A stretch of DNA of 64,000 nucleotides from Patiria miniata (GCF_015706575.1 NW_024037069.1:36353315-36417314); one strand, 5' to 3'. Counted from the stretch's first letter, positions 39,201-51,798 are shown. Program-made: numbers and translations. The notes: generated by a model not told the origin, from the letters alone.

Positions 39201-42032
39201 ATATTACTGGCCGTTTACACATGACTTTGTTGTTACCTGATCTGAACGCGTGACCTCACCTGTCGGATATTGTGTGTTGACAGAACCCTCAAAAAATGTC
39301 GGTATGCGTAGACGATACCTTAACTCAGCCCACCTGGAAACTAGAAAGGAAAAAATGGAATGGGAAAACAGTCTAGGATACTATACATTGAATGTCCCAT
39401 GAGACCTTGGTACACCTGGTTGTGTTGCTACTATTGCTTTCCGATAGGTAATTCGTCGATGATTAGACGTTGCCTGGAGCGACTAGTGCCGTATTATCTC
39501 CCAAACGCGGAGGTGTTACAGTTTATACTTGACGGGTATACACTGAACCGGATCCCGTCAAAAATTACTGGGGTCGAGTGGACTGAAAATAAACCTTGAA
39601 AGTGAGGAGAGAGGATACAAATACAAGAAAAGGTGGCATTTCATTGCTTTTGTCATGACTCTGGTACGATCAAGGATTTGTTACTTAAACCAAAATCTGG
39701 AATACTCAAGGCTGTTTCCTTCAACGTTTTAAAAATGGTATATATACATATTCTCAAATCTTCATTTACTTTTAAAAGGTTCTTGGATGGGAGTGTTTAT
39801 CCCAAATTGTTTTGAATTTGCTTTGGTTTTCCCGGACAAACCAATCCCCAAAAAACAAACCTAAGGAACATATTATACCAATGAAGCTTTTGCAAATGCG
39901 TCCAAAATGGCCACCTGCATCATGTATCATAGCTTTTCACGTAGTCAAAAACACACATTGTCTAAAATTGAGCTCAGGAGCCTGCCATGTTGAAACGTAA
40001 CGTTGCCAGGGACCTATGCAACAGTTCAATTGCATTCCTTGACGTCATCAGACAACAAAACTTCCACAAAAATCACGTTTAGCCGGAGCGGATGCCAACA
40101 AAGCAATTGAAGGTAGTAAACCCTGGATATCTACGAAATCAAAGATCGCTATAGACATTCCAAACACGCTGATCAGGCCTGAAATCAGTCTACCAAACCT
40201 TCAGTTTATCTAACACGGAGAATTTGTTCCTGGGTGTATCATGTCGGATACTCTGATCATACATGGCCTGCCTGACAAATTGACAGCTCACGCATGCGCA
40301 AAAAGAGGGGCCAACGTCACCCCTAATCCATTGATCCCTATCACGTGTGACACACAAAAATCGATATCCTTACTCGCTATGACTTCACGATCACCCCTTC
40401 CATGGAGAAACCCTTACGCAATCCCCCTCGGTGAAGCATTAGTGGTAAATGGTGCTTCTGTTAAAGCTGGTATGGCGCCAAATTTGTACGCTGGCACCCC
40501 GCACGTGGTGGGACCCACTGACTAGGGAGAAGACAGGTGCACATGTCTATATCTATAACATCCAAACTCTGGCCTGCTGGAATTCGGCGACTGTTTGCTG
40601 TATACTTTTGCTGAATTCACAAATGGTACTTTCACGATGACTTCTCCGAAATGCATTTTTACGTGAGTGAGTATAATGATAATTTGCAAAAGTTAAGGAA
40701 TGAAACAGCCGTTGGGTTTAAATTGGCGCCAATCAAAATTATATTTGACCAAAAATTCTTCACGTCCGATGCTGTTTAACGCGCACTGTGGCTTGGTATA
40801 CCCGCGAACCACTGTAACAAAGAAACAGCGGCACAGAGCGGGTACCAGTCACCGGGTACAGGAATGCATGTGGATAATAACATGACATTTATTATCTTCT
40901 CTGGATGACCCCTGACTGTTTTGAGTGGCGTAAGCAAAAAAATGACTATAGTAGTACGCGTAACGCAACACTTACTTCTTGTTTTTACAACGTCAGCTGT
41001 GTTGGCCTCTTGTTAGAATAAAAAAAAATCTTAGAGGGGATATGATGTTGCGAGTTGTGAGTCTTAAGATCTAGCTTAGATCACTATGAGACGTCCAGCA
41101 CCCATGACCGACAATCGGAGGTCGGCTTGGAGCGGCAGAACTTTCCCTCTCATATGTTTGACTGGGCTGGAATAATGATATGGACTGTGTTTGACTGTAT
41201 TATAGCCTGTTAGGGATTTTATGTACTTGAATTCAATCTCACCAATGTCCAGGTACATGTATTCAATTGTTCTTGTGTTTATCTCCAAGTTATACAACCG
41301 CTTGTCACAGAGTTCAAAACCTATATCTCATTGTAGCCACCTATTGCCAAGCATCTGACAGGCCAAGCACGGTTTTGTATCCAAGCTTTTGTCATTGTTG
41401 TTCTATTTCTGCACGCGAGCTTCGTTTCAATTTAAAAACATGGACATACGTACGTCATGTACGGTATTGTACGGTCACACTGGTTCGAAAACGAGGCTGA
41501 GTCTGCAAAACAAAGCTGCTTGCGTCACTTCCATATCGGTTGCTGAGCAACTACCTAAGGATCCAATCAGGTTGCCAAAGTGTGTCAGTGCGATTGGCCC
41601 ATAATGCTCAAGTATCATGCAGATATTTGATTAAACAATAGTCGACTGTAATCAAGATATTGGCAGGGTGACTTTTTGGGCCCATCACGCAGATTTTAAG
41701 CGTGAAATGTCTTGGTATAAGGTATAAACTGAGACAGTTACCCCTCATTCTTATAAAAATATTGTGTACACAGCTGCGATGGAAGGGGGTACTAGATCAT
41801 AGTATAGGTCCTCCTGAGAGACTCTGCTTTCCAAAGGACTTCCGAAATGTGTTTGGAATAATTTCTGAAACATTCCACCCAAAGGCAAATTAAGATCTTT
41901 GTATGGTCAACAATATGTAATCAACGGTCTTAATCTTTCATCATGATCCGACCTTACTTCTTATTATTTTATGGTGCATGACGCCTGCCATGTTGAAAAG
42001 ACAGATTTACAACGTCCGTATCATTGGTCCTA

Positions 42033-42054
42033 TGACGTCATACCTATGACGTCA
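42033..42054. promoter_or_regulatory. pair of perfect CRE palindromes
   Basis: TGACGTCA occurs at 42033-42040 and 42047-42054, 14 bases apart inside a tandemly repeated CCTATGACGTCATA word. Two full CREB/ATF sites in this spacing are suggestive of a regulatory element, although the tandem duplication could be accidental. Confidence 0.35.
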
Positions 42055-43320
42055 TACCAGCACTGAAAGTAGTTGGCCAAAGGTTGCGATTCGATGACAA
42101 ATTTCAAACTTTATTCAACCTCGGCTTTTGACACAAATAGTATGAAAAGACTGTCAATGGAAAACAATCGTGATTGAGAAAAATTACTTCGAACTTTAAG
42201 AAGTGCATCTTTAATGCTCGACTCACCTGTAATTTTCTCCGGCAGCGCTCCGGTATATAATAACGACCGATAATTGTCGAGTATAATAATACACCACCTT
42301 GACAGTATTCCATGACACATTTGCGTATACCGTGGCACTCCATGCGGTACTAACGCTTCAGGGCACGGCAACGAGAAAAACTCACCGGCGCGCAGCGTTT
42401 ACAGTCTACCGTGGCACACCGGCACAACATTCGCGACGGGCCCGCTCTCCTTTACAGAGTACACGCGGACATCCACCCGTATCATAACAAGTCGAAGGCT
42501 CCTTAAACAAACAAATAACCGACCGCATCGTACCCTGCAGACACATATTGCTAATTAATTGTTTCCACCGAAAGTATTTTGTTCCCCGTTCCCAGTCTTG
42601 CCTGGGAGCGACTTGAAACCATAGGTGGCCACATTTTCAGAAAAAAAATGCACAACAGTTAAGCAAACATGTTGGCAAACTTGAGTGATAATGACCTACC
42701 TTATTTTCACCGTATTGTTGACAGAAGTAGATAGGGTCTATGTTGATTCAACGGTCATCTTCCCTAAATTTGAGATTTCATAATTTATTTTCTGTGCAAC
42801 TTAGCACCACTGTATAAAGATGTTGTACAAATAGCTCCTAACCTTAGGAAAGTTCAAGACAGGTTGTTTCACTTTTAGGAAAATTAAGCCTAATGGAATT
42901 CAGAAGTGAGACGGAAGATACCAACACATATAGACTAATTTCAACGGTAAGTTTGGAACAATATAACAGTAGCAGTTAAATATTATCAATTATTTAACAG
43001 AACTGATATTGTTTAGATAAGACTCCTGGAAATGTATTCACCTGTCTTATGAATGTTGGAGAAATCAAACGATTGAAAGAGAAAAGTCCGCACACAAACC
43101 TTGCTTCCAGAGATAGACAAGATATCGAAACTACAGTAACATCACCTGTGAGAATCATTGCACATTTCCGTAACGTCCTTTGTTCAAACAGCTCATGCGA
43201 GCGTTTTACTGAACCTAAGATCAAGTTTTTTCTTCTTACATTTTTGATTTGATGGACATCTCGCAACATGACGCGTTCTCTCGCACCCTCCCGGGCTGCC
43301 TGTCAATCATCTACCTGCAG

Positions 43321-43330
43321 GCGCATGCGC
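43321..43330. promoter_or_regulatory. perfect NRF1-type palindrome
   Basis: GCGCATGCGC matches the NRF1 (erect wing) consensus exactly. It sits at the start of a GC-rich stretch (about 43255-43560) in an otherwise AT-rich intergenic region and 20 bases before a small ORF. NRF1 sites typically mark CpG promoters. Confidence 0.4.
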
Positions 43331-43349
43331 GTAAGGGCATGATCTCGGC

Positions 43350-43484
43350 ATGATGGCGTGCCAGAATGCTATCGGAGAACCAACTCCCGATGACAAGGAA
43401 AAACATTTCCAGCGGTGCTTGGCGATGGATTCCGTGCGGGGCCAAAGCGGTGCTCACGCGGCGGGACCGCGGGACTGGGTGTAA
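43350..43484 (+). CDS. candidate small ORF or first exon, unknown
   Basis: An ATG-ATG start 20 bases after the NRF1 palindrome opens a 44-residue frame (MMACQNAIGEPTPDDKEKHF..., ending GPRDWV). The stop codon overlaps a good donor-like GGT/GTAAGG at 43480/43481, so the frame could also be the first exon of a spliced transcript. I recognise no family. The case rests only on composition, the promoter-like motif and the donor; chance is a real alternative. Confidence 0.2.
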   Translation: MMACQNAIGEPTPDDKEKHFQRCLAMDSVRGQSGAHAAGPRDWV

Positions 43485-46400
43485 GGACGGAGACTACAGT
43501 AACTCCCTGCGCTTGGACCGATTGACAAAGAAAACATCCACATAATCACGCGGACAGAGTTGGGCAAGGTTAAAAATATTGAACACAAAACATTTTTGCA
43601 GATGGGTTTCTCAAGGCACGCTAAGTGCGGTGCTAAGTTGAGATCTATATCCGAACTTGGTTCATTTTAGGTTTTCAGTCTAATCACAAGTTGGGCTTCA
43701 GACGCTGATTGGCTCATCAGTTGTGACATTATTCCATTGTTCAAAGACGTAGAGTAACAAAATCGTTTGTTTGGATTATGTGACGCAGCGGCAGAACCGC
43801 GTTGCCGACAGATTTGCAACTCATTACATGACGTCGCCTAATGTATGCTCTAATAATCATGGACAATTTCAATGAGCTGCTTACGTACCACAAAAACCAC
43901 GCCAATCATAGAACATAATATTATACGTCAAGCAAAGAACAGGTTACCAGCGAGAAGTCGTTAAGTGTTTATACTGATTGTAATTGGTCCTCGGCTGTGT
44001 TCTCTGAGCATTTAATACAATGCACTGGCACTTTTGCAACTTTTCCATGAATTGGTTCCAGATCTATCTACCGCATAGCCCCTTCCACACATAGGTTGTA
44101 TCACAATAACTCATGACTCCTGGTACGCCTCTTTAAATTCATCTTACGGATGTCCCATAATATGCCAAAGTGTCTAAACCTGTCCCAACCGTTTGGGATT
44201 GACGTTGAAATAGACGGTACCGCATACTGCGCCGACAAATTGGCCTGGCTTGGCCTCCCATCAGCCCTCGCGCCAAGACGCGCCGTGCCACCGCCGAGCG
44301 ATCGATTGAAAAGAAACAGCCCAAGCAATGGCACAAGGGTTAAAGGTTAAACGGCCGCCAGATCGTTACCATTCCCTCCTCCAAGAAAGTACACCCAAAA
44401 GTACACTTTCCTGATGCTTTTCCGGGGGAAATTTTCTTTTTTTTGCATAGCTGCTGTAAATTTGCTGCAGACCCTGCTCCGAAATTATTCTACGGAGAAT
44501 TATATTCTTTTCTGAACTGACATTTCCTTATACGTGTAGTACCCTTCAGATCCTATGGAGTAGCCGCTTGCACACAAACGATATGATATTCGCGCAGATT
44601 CGGCGATTAATTGTGCAAAACAAGACTGTGTCTTCACCTCCAGTTTTTGACCATTCCGCGGGCGCCTTCAAAAACATGGCAGCCAATTGACCAATGAACA
44701 GCTTAGGTCTAATTTCTTCTCGAAATGACGTCACAATTTGTAAAGACGACTCCGATTGAATGACGCGCGTGGTCGCATTAACTTTGCATGCTCGAATATA
44801 TCAGACGTTCTCAGTGTGGCTCTGCACACGTGAAAGTCTGATGATCAGACTATTTTCAGTTTGTATTTATCCGGCTTCTTTTGGTATTGAAGAAGTCTTT
44901 TGTACCAGCCCTGAAAATGATATAACTTCTTGTAACGTCACATATAAACTGATTAAAAACGCACCTACAATGAACAAATATACAATGTTGTGTTATGTAT
45001 TTTCTTACAATCGATACCGTGTGGGCTGAATAACAGTAGGCCTACAGACATATTGTAATGGCCGACAACCGTAAAAATTAAAGCCTATTGAGAAGCTCTC
45101 TGGGTGTCGTCACTTTTTGTCTGCCATAAATCGGCTACAGTTTCTAACAAAAGGAAAACCAAGGACGGAAAGGTGATAAAAAAAAATCATCAAAACTTCG
45201 ACTCAAGAAATTCAATTTACGCGCTGCATCTGCAGGTTGACAAAAGCATCAAAAGAGCACTGGGGTATAACAGAGCAGCTAGGTATATGTGAAAGAACGG
45301 CTTTGATCTTTCCCGTAGAAAGGACGATGACTGGGAAAATTACTTTGGAAAACAAAAAGGTTGGAAGTATGTGTTTCCCAGGACAAGTTTCGGAAATCGT
45401 GCAAGGAATCGTGAACGATTTTTTATAATTAATGTTTTTAAGACAAGAGGGGACTCTTTAGCAAGATACCGCATTGGAAATTAAATCAAATTTCAACATG
45501 TCTTTGTTATTATTATTAAAAAATAGGTAGATCGCGGACTTGTCGTCAAAACATGTCAGAGCAGCCCGATCCTGTATGCTTTAGGTTCAGGCACTTTGTC
45601 TTCAACAACCACAGACTTTTAGGAACAACGTGGTCCCCTTTCAACTGACGTCAGGTAATTTTGAAATGTCGCCATCCATTTTTGTTAGTCGAGCTTCACT
45701 CCTTCCACAATTCCACATCCCCAATTCTTATTGACAACTTCGTGTATCGCAGCAAAAAAAATGTGTGTTCAAAAGTTATTCGGGTGATGGTAAATTAGAC
45801 AGAATGCACAGAACGGGACATGTAAAATGAATGACCTCAACCACTATTCACATCAATGAGGTATTAAAAACTAAACTTTCCAAAGCGAAAGGTATGACCT
45901 TCCACCTTATCAGTACTGTCTTAAATAAAAAAGGAGGATATTTACTGAGCCATTTCATTTCTGAGAGGTACATGTATATGTTCTGGTCTTACAGAATGAG
46001 TCGATCCATGCTCCTGGTTCAGCAAATTCTCACCGCAGAACTGTTGTTCTACTATAATACATTTGATACCTGTTTTATCTCTTCGTTCTTTGGGAATTTC
46101 TTTTAAACCGATGTCTTCGCTTTGAGGCGCGCCACTGGCCCACCCGGTCAGTTACCAGTGAGCGAATTTCCCTTCGCTTATCTAAAATCGGCAACAGTTT
46201 TTCTGATCTATTGTGGAGATTTTGGAATCAGCGGCTACTGATTTCGGGTCGTAATTAGGTTCGTTTTAATAAAGGTGCCGAGGGGCGCCAAACAGGGGCT
46301 CATTATGACCCGCCGGCGCCAAGCCAAGGTGTATAGGGGGACGAGTTCTGGCGGATGGTCTTAACAACTCGGCGAGAAAATGATCATGGGGCTTTTCATG

Positions 46401-49396
46401 TGGCTGACAAAGAAGATGGCAGCTAAATTGCTTGATATTCAGTCCGTCCTATTGTGGACAGTCCGTTGATACGAAATCGAATTGACCATACACACAAACT
46501 GACGGATCACCCATGCAGTATGGGTAGACCATGAAGCTATATAGCTCCATGGGTAGACCATGCGTGGCACTTTAGAATGACACTATACACACGTGTGACA
46601 GACTGATCATGAGTTTACAGCGCACTGAGTACAGTTCCAACAAAAAGCAACCAAAAGGCTAACCAGAACACCACAAATAGCCGGTACTGGTGAGAGCTAA
46701 GCAACAACAACTACCAAAACAACCGTCTACCAGCAAACAAACAACGAAAAACCCCACACACAAGAAGGGAAAAGAATAAAATCAATTATAATCAAACATC
46801 CAGTCAAACAAACAGCAAACGGAGTACAATAAAATAACTATCAACAAACTACCAACAGATGATAAACAACCATACACAAACAAAATAGGAGAAACAAACA
46901 TTTAACAAGCAAGAACATTTATAAACCTCGAAGAATAGCTCCAAACACAAACGAAGCTACAGGCACAGTTGAAATGACGATAAAATATTACTGACGACGA
47001 AGACTAGGACAAAGTCATCCGACGACAATCGTCACACATAGTAGTTATCGCCACATCTACATTTGTCGCAACCGAGTTCAAAAACTTAAAACTGTAGCAC
47101 GTTATTGAGATTCCTTGTTTCTTTAATGAGAAATTTACATAAAACTTTCTTTTCAGCACTCTTATACAGTACATGAGATAGAATACCAGATAGATAACCA
47201 CGTCCGCCACCTACAAAACAATCTCTAGTATATGAAACTAAAACCATTTCGATTTGTGCACCCCCTTCAAAATGCCACCAGTACAACGAAAATCACTTTT
47301 TTTTAAGAAAAAAAAATGTACAAAAAAGGGTTGTGCGGGTGAATTACAACGTGTGTATAATTTTTTTTTTCAAGAACAATTAGGTAATGAAATAAGATCA
47401 CAATATGCTGTACTATATTACAATTAAATAACATTGCGAAAAGAGATTAAACTTCTGAAAGTATTTCTGTGACACGCGGAAAAAGGCACGGTCCTTTTAT
47501 TATATAGGGGGGTGGGCTGTATTAACAATAATTTGCCTGGTCCTGATTTTAATGAGAAAAATTATGAGAAGGCAAAATTATTTGGAATTGTTTGGGGAAA
47601 TAAGAGATGATTTAATACTTTCGAATGAAGGTAATTTTGGAGAAAAAAATGACGGAAAGCTAGGAATTTCAGACAGCATCTTAAGACCATTTGCCACAAA
47701 CATGTTCGCAATGACTTTTTTTTTATATATATATATAGGCCTATTTGTTTATAAATTGCCGTTATCGGGTATATTCCTTGGGAATGAAATATACATTTAT
47801 CCCTTTACAGAGTAAAGCTTATAGAAAAGTCTTAAACCTAGTAAAACCCAGCTGTTTAGGACCATTTGGATCGATCAAGCTATTTATGTTGATTTTGACG
47901 TGGAAACAAAACACAACCCTCATAACATTATTACTTCCACAAAACAGTCGTTAGATCTCATTAACTTCTTACTTATATACATACATGTACATTTACAATT
48001 CTGAAAGAATACAAACAATACAAAATTAGTTAGGTGGAGAGATTTTAAAATAATAAAAGGTATTTATGTGTTGGCGGGATATTTCGTTAATTAAACGATA
48101 AAACAACCCCTCCAAATTTGTTTTAGTTAGCTGAGAAATACCCTGTAAAGTTTAATGTCGTCTTCAGTAATGTGAAGACAACTGTACGTATTAATAAAGA
48201 AAACATCCCTGATTTTTTCAGTTTGTGATCGTCGTCTGCAATAGTGTTAACCTAACCTCGGTATCAGTTGGAGGTGTATAACAACATTTTATGAATGAGG
48301 GATGCATGTCTCCCCCTTCTATTGTCTTTGAATTCTAAACACTTGATTTCCATTAACGAAGTTTAAGTTGAAGCACGTACGAAAAGTAAATGCTCACTTA
48401 AAATATAAAAGTGTACAAAGAACAGACTCGAATTGGGGAACATGTCAGACAATTTCAACATAAGAAATATATATAGATATATATTTCATGCTGTGCACTG
48501 TGTAGGTTGTTCATTAAATGTTACATTGAATGTTACGATATTTACAGTGCAGATCATTAAATTGTGAATCTTCGCAAAATCATCGAGTGTGCGTCGTTAC
48601 ATTTCAGTGTTTTCTACATGCAAATAATTATTGTGAGAATTACTCGGATCATATTACCAATATAGTGCAACGTTATGTTCAATAATACCCTGTCACAGTT
48701 AATATACGTACAGTGCAGAATAGCAATAGAGGAAGCGTTTATCTGCACGAAAGTCGATTTTTAGCACAGACTGTGTAAAAGTAGATTGGTCAATTGGTAC
48801 CAACACCATTAGGTTTTCAAACGCCCCGCCCTTCATACAACATTAGGAAGAATTCCATTTCATTTTGGTGGATAAGTCCATGTTAGCAGGTGCGAAGAAA
48901 CGAGTTCGTACTCTGTCGATGCAATGGACTCTACATTTAAACGAAATAAGATGCGGACTGACATCAGCAAAAACCGGTACATTGTGCGGGTTTCTAGGTT
49001 GACAATAAGGAGAAATGCACGCCAACTACCTGAAAAGGAGAGCATTGGTATTTGGCAAAAGTGTGTCAGGGTTCGCGTCCATGTATCTAGGGGGAGGGGG
49101 GGGGTGCTAAGGGTAGTGATTAGGGTAGTGATTAGGCCTTCATCAATGCTGATGTCGTTCTAAAACATATTTTTTAATGAATCTGCACGTTTATCGGGTA
49201 TTAGACATTGTCAAGGCAAGTTATTATTATTTTTTTGGATGTTAGGCTCACCGGGAACTGCAAGAAAGTGAGATAATTTGAAACTTAACTCAAGTTGAAT
49301 GGCAATGAAAGTTGATAAGACATTTAGATAATTTAATTTTCCCCACAAACAAGTCTCTCAGTAGAGTCTTTTAATTTAACTTTTTTTTGGTAATTG
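43485..49396. other. intergenic, downstream of the DMRTA-type gene
   Basis: No gene is recognisable. A GC-richer patch at about 46090-46430 may be a regulatory element. An A/C-skewed low-complexity stretch follows at 46621-46970. A DMRT-site-like TACAATGTTG lies at 44981-44990. Possible ATTAAA polyadenylation hexamers for the DMRTA-type gene lie at 49380-49385 and 49332-49337 (minus). Confidence 0.5.
46621..46970. repeat. A/C-skewed low-complexity stretch
   Basis: About 350 bases dominated by CAA, AAC and ACA words with very few G or T on the plus strand, such as repeated AAACAAAC and CAACAAC. It is not a strict tandem repeat. Confidence 0.6.
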
Positions 49397-50367
49397 TTAG
49401 TCGCAGGTTGCACCAACACCAAATGTTCCGTTTGGCCGACAATCCTTCCCACTATGGCCGTTGCTGAGATCACGCATGATTCCACTGAACGTGTAGTCTG
49501 CAGCAGTAGCAGGTCGCACCCCGAATGCTGTTGGTATGACGGAGGGAGGGTAGGGGTTCCAGAGGGTTAATCCCCGGGGGTAGGGAGGGTAAGCAAATCG
49601 CATCTGTGGGATGTTAGAAGCAACTACCGTGGGAGGAGCCTTATCAACGTTAGGCACCGGGATGGCCGTGGTTAGGGGAGAAAAGGCCGACTTCATACCG
49701 CCTGGGTTCAGGTGTTGACTGTTCGGTAGATAGGGTCTGTGGGTGATGTAAGCCCCATGAGAGTCCGTGGTGACGGTGGCTGTCGGTGGGAAATTGGCCG
49801 GTAAGGCTGCCGTGACTGGCGCTCCTGTGACCGGTAGAGATGTTGGCATGGACGTGGTGGACTGCTCGTCTCTCTGGTTGTTGAGAAGCTGCTCAATAGC
49901 CTGAGTGATGTCCCCATTACAGCCTTGTAGGACGAGTTGCAGCACACTACGTTTCTGAGCCGGGAATAATCGGCATAAGACATCGACTGGTGGCCTCTGA
50001 GGTCCCTTAGACCGACCGTGGAAACTCAGGATCTGGGCCGGGCTGAGCTGGTCTACGAACCCGCTACCGTTGTGCTCTCGGTAAGAGTCCCGGTCGGTGT
50101 AGTCCTCCCGTAACATACGACCGCTACCTTCAGAGCGGGGACTAGACGGCACGTCACCCCGCGGGCTAGGCGTGGGGGAGGTCAGCCTCATGGGTGGGGA
50201 CACTCGTTCATCAACGTGTCTCTGTGATATTATGTCGGGGTCTGTCCTTGGGTGTGGCTCCACTGTCAGGTTCGGGGAGGCGGGGTTAGGAGGACTTAAA
50301 GCGGAGGCACAGCTTGCTGATGGACTGCTTGGTGCTCGAATAATCTCCAGCCTGGGCCTTTTAGATT
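49397..50367 (-). CDS. DMRTA2: DMRTA (DMRT4/5, dmrt99B)-type transcription factor, 3'-terminal coding exon (DMA domain); 5' part outside window
   Basis: This is the last coding exon of a second DMRT transcription factor, giving 322 residues plus two bases of a split codon. It opens at the acceptor TTCTTTTGTAG (exon from 50367), again in phase 1 as in the neighbouring DMRT3-type gene. A plausible start codon is not needed, and the open frame runs straight back to the acceptor. The exon begins SKRPRLE, a likely nuclear localisation signal, followed by a Ser/Pro-rich linker. The DMA domain is at exon residues about 124-162 (PPVDVLCRLFPAQKRSVLQL, then VLQGCNGDITQAIEQLL). The C-terminal region reads SAFSPL, then MRFAYPPYPRG and FGVRPATAADYTFSGIMRDL. 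From memory this order matches the vertebrate DMRTA2 tail (SAFSPL, LRLAY, GFRPPMDYAFSDLMRD), which makes the class assignment firm. The zinc-finger (DM) exon must lie beyond the right edge. Family members act in anterior neural and olfactory patterning and in germ cells. Confidence 0.9.
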
Positions 50368-51757
50368 CTACAAAAGAATAAGACAGAAAAAAACCCCTTT
50401 AATTTCGAAACTTTCTTCTAAGAATATTGCTTGTTCTCCACGGTTTTTTAGAGCAAGGATTACATTAAAAACAAAAAGTTCGGGCATCGTCCTTGGTGAA
50501 TCAAATGCAAAAGTGCAAAATAAAAAAAAAATTCTCGGCAAAACCAAAGTAATAAACACGGCTATGATCAGATATTGATCGTTGTTTGCAATTTAGACTC
50601 GGATTCTTGTTTTTATGTCATCTTTGACTACTGCACGGCCGCCGTATGTGTAAACGCCTGAGTGACCGACAATCATAAAGGTGGAATCAACACCCGTCCG
50701 TGAAACAGGTGAAATCTCCCTACAGGCCAATAAACGCCAAGAAACCAGATGCGAACACAAAATATTAATAACTGATGATCTTAACACACATATGAACAAA
50801 TCCATTAGGGCAGATTATACGCCTTTTAATACACCAAAAACCAGCTAATAACATTGCCTTGATTGCTTCAGATTCGACGCTGTACGATATGAACAAAATC
50901 ACACACTTCAAAAAACGCCGCCATCGCCATTCCCCCGATCCAACCAAGGGTGAACAATTTTACCGATTTTTCTTGTTCTTTTTTTTTTTAATAATAGTGA
51001 AATAATTTTCCATCTTCGCACGGATAGTGTGAAGACACACTAAGCTCATTCCGCCGCATCCATTACTGAGAAAACAGAAACACGTCTCTAAACCAATTTG
51101 CCACCATCGTCATCAATTTGTTTTCCGGAAGATTTCACTCTAACTTTTCGGTGTCGGGTCTGATTTTTTTCTGTCTCTGTCTGAGATTTTAATGAAACAG
51201 ATCATCATTTGCTCGGGCACATCAAACAATCGCCGCCAGTGGTGATGAAGAATGAACGAAGCGGAAGACATACACGCAACGGTTCCTGTTCTCTTTCCCT
51301 TGGATGCGCAAGAGAAAATGTCATAATTTTTGTTTCTTTCTTCGTTTCCCGCCTTTTTTGTGTGCCGTACCGCCATCAACGGAACGTCAGACGACGCGTA
51401 GAAATATATGTACACACGTTCAACGCCTCGCTGATCGGTTGAAAATTAGCGGAAATTATTGCCTTAAAAAAGAGCCGTGTTGCTGTGGCTGAGTGGAGAC
51501 ATTTACATCATAATTAGCAATTTATTAATTCTGCTGGCGAAGGAGTAAGGTGAAGAAGAAACAAAACACAGAGCGAGAGAAAAGGGGAGAAAACTGAATG
51601 TTGGTCAAATTAAATTTGCCGCGAGCAAAGTACGGGTTATCAGATCAACATCACAAGCTGAACCGCGCCGCGTTTGCGCCGCTGTCGTTCTGCACCGATC
51701 GTTTGTTCTCGCAACTCGGCATCATAACGACGGTATCAACATTGGGAAAAATAACCA

Positions 51758-51767
51758 AAAAAAAAAA

Positions 51768-51798
<31 letters not shown>
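51758..51798. repeat. poly-A followed by (GAA)n
   Basis: An A-run of about 19 bases followed by about seven GAA units. It could be the tail of a decayed retrotransposed sequence or a plain microsatellite. Confidence 0.9.

Larger units (their letters stand above)
28812..43320. other. intergenic region between the two DMRT genes, no gene seen
   Basis: There is no recognisable coding exon in 14.5 kb. Contents worth noting are CTCF-like cores (29037-29046, 29578-29586, 29661-29670, 36447-36457), a C10 run (29405-29414), a T-run plus G13 (33851-33872), a C10 run (34316-34325), a (GA)n stretch (36209-36226) and a CRE pair (42033-42054). Confidence 0.5.

Noticed and set aside
40241-40525. 94-codon plus frame with protein-like composition
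   Set aside because: I could not match it to any family, and no splice sites or neighbouring exons support it.
49708-49983. Overlapping 91-codon minus frame within the DMRTA-type exon
   Set aside because: It is in a different frame from the DMA domain and its translation has no family signature. It is a shadow of the real exon.
50261-50263. Possible translation start at the 5' end of the DMRTA-type open frame
   Set aside because: The codon there is GTG, not ATG, and the frame continues open to a good splice acceptor at 50368. The exon is therefore internal or terminal, not the start of the protein.
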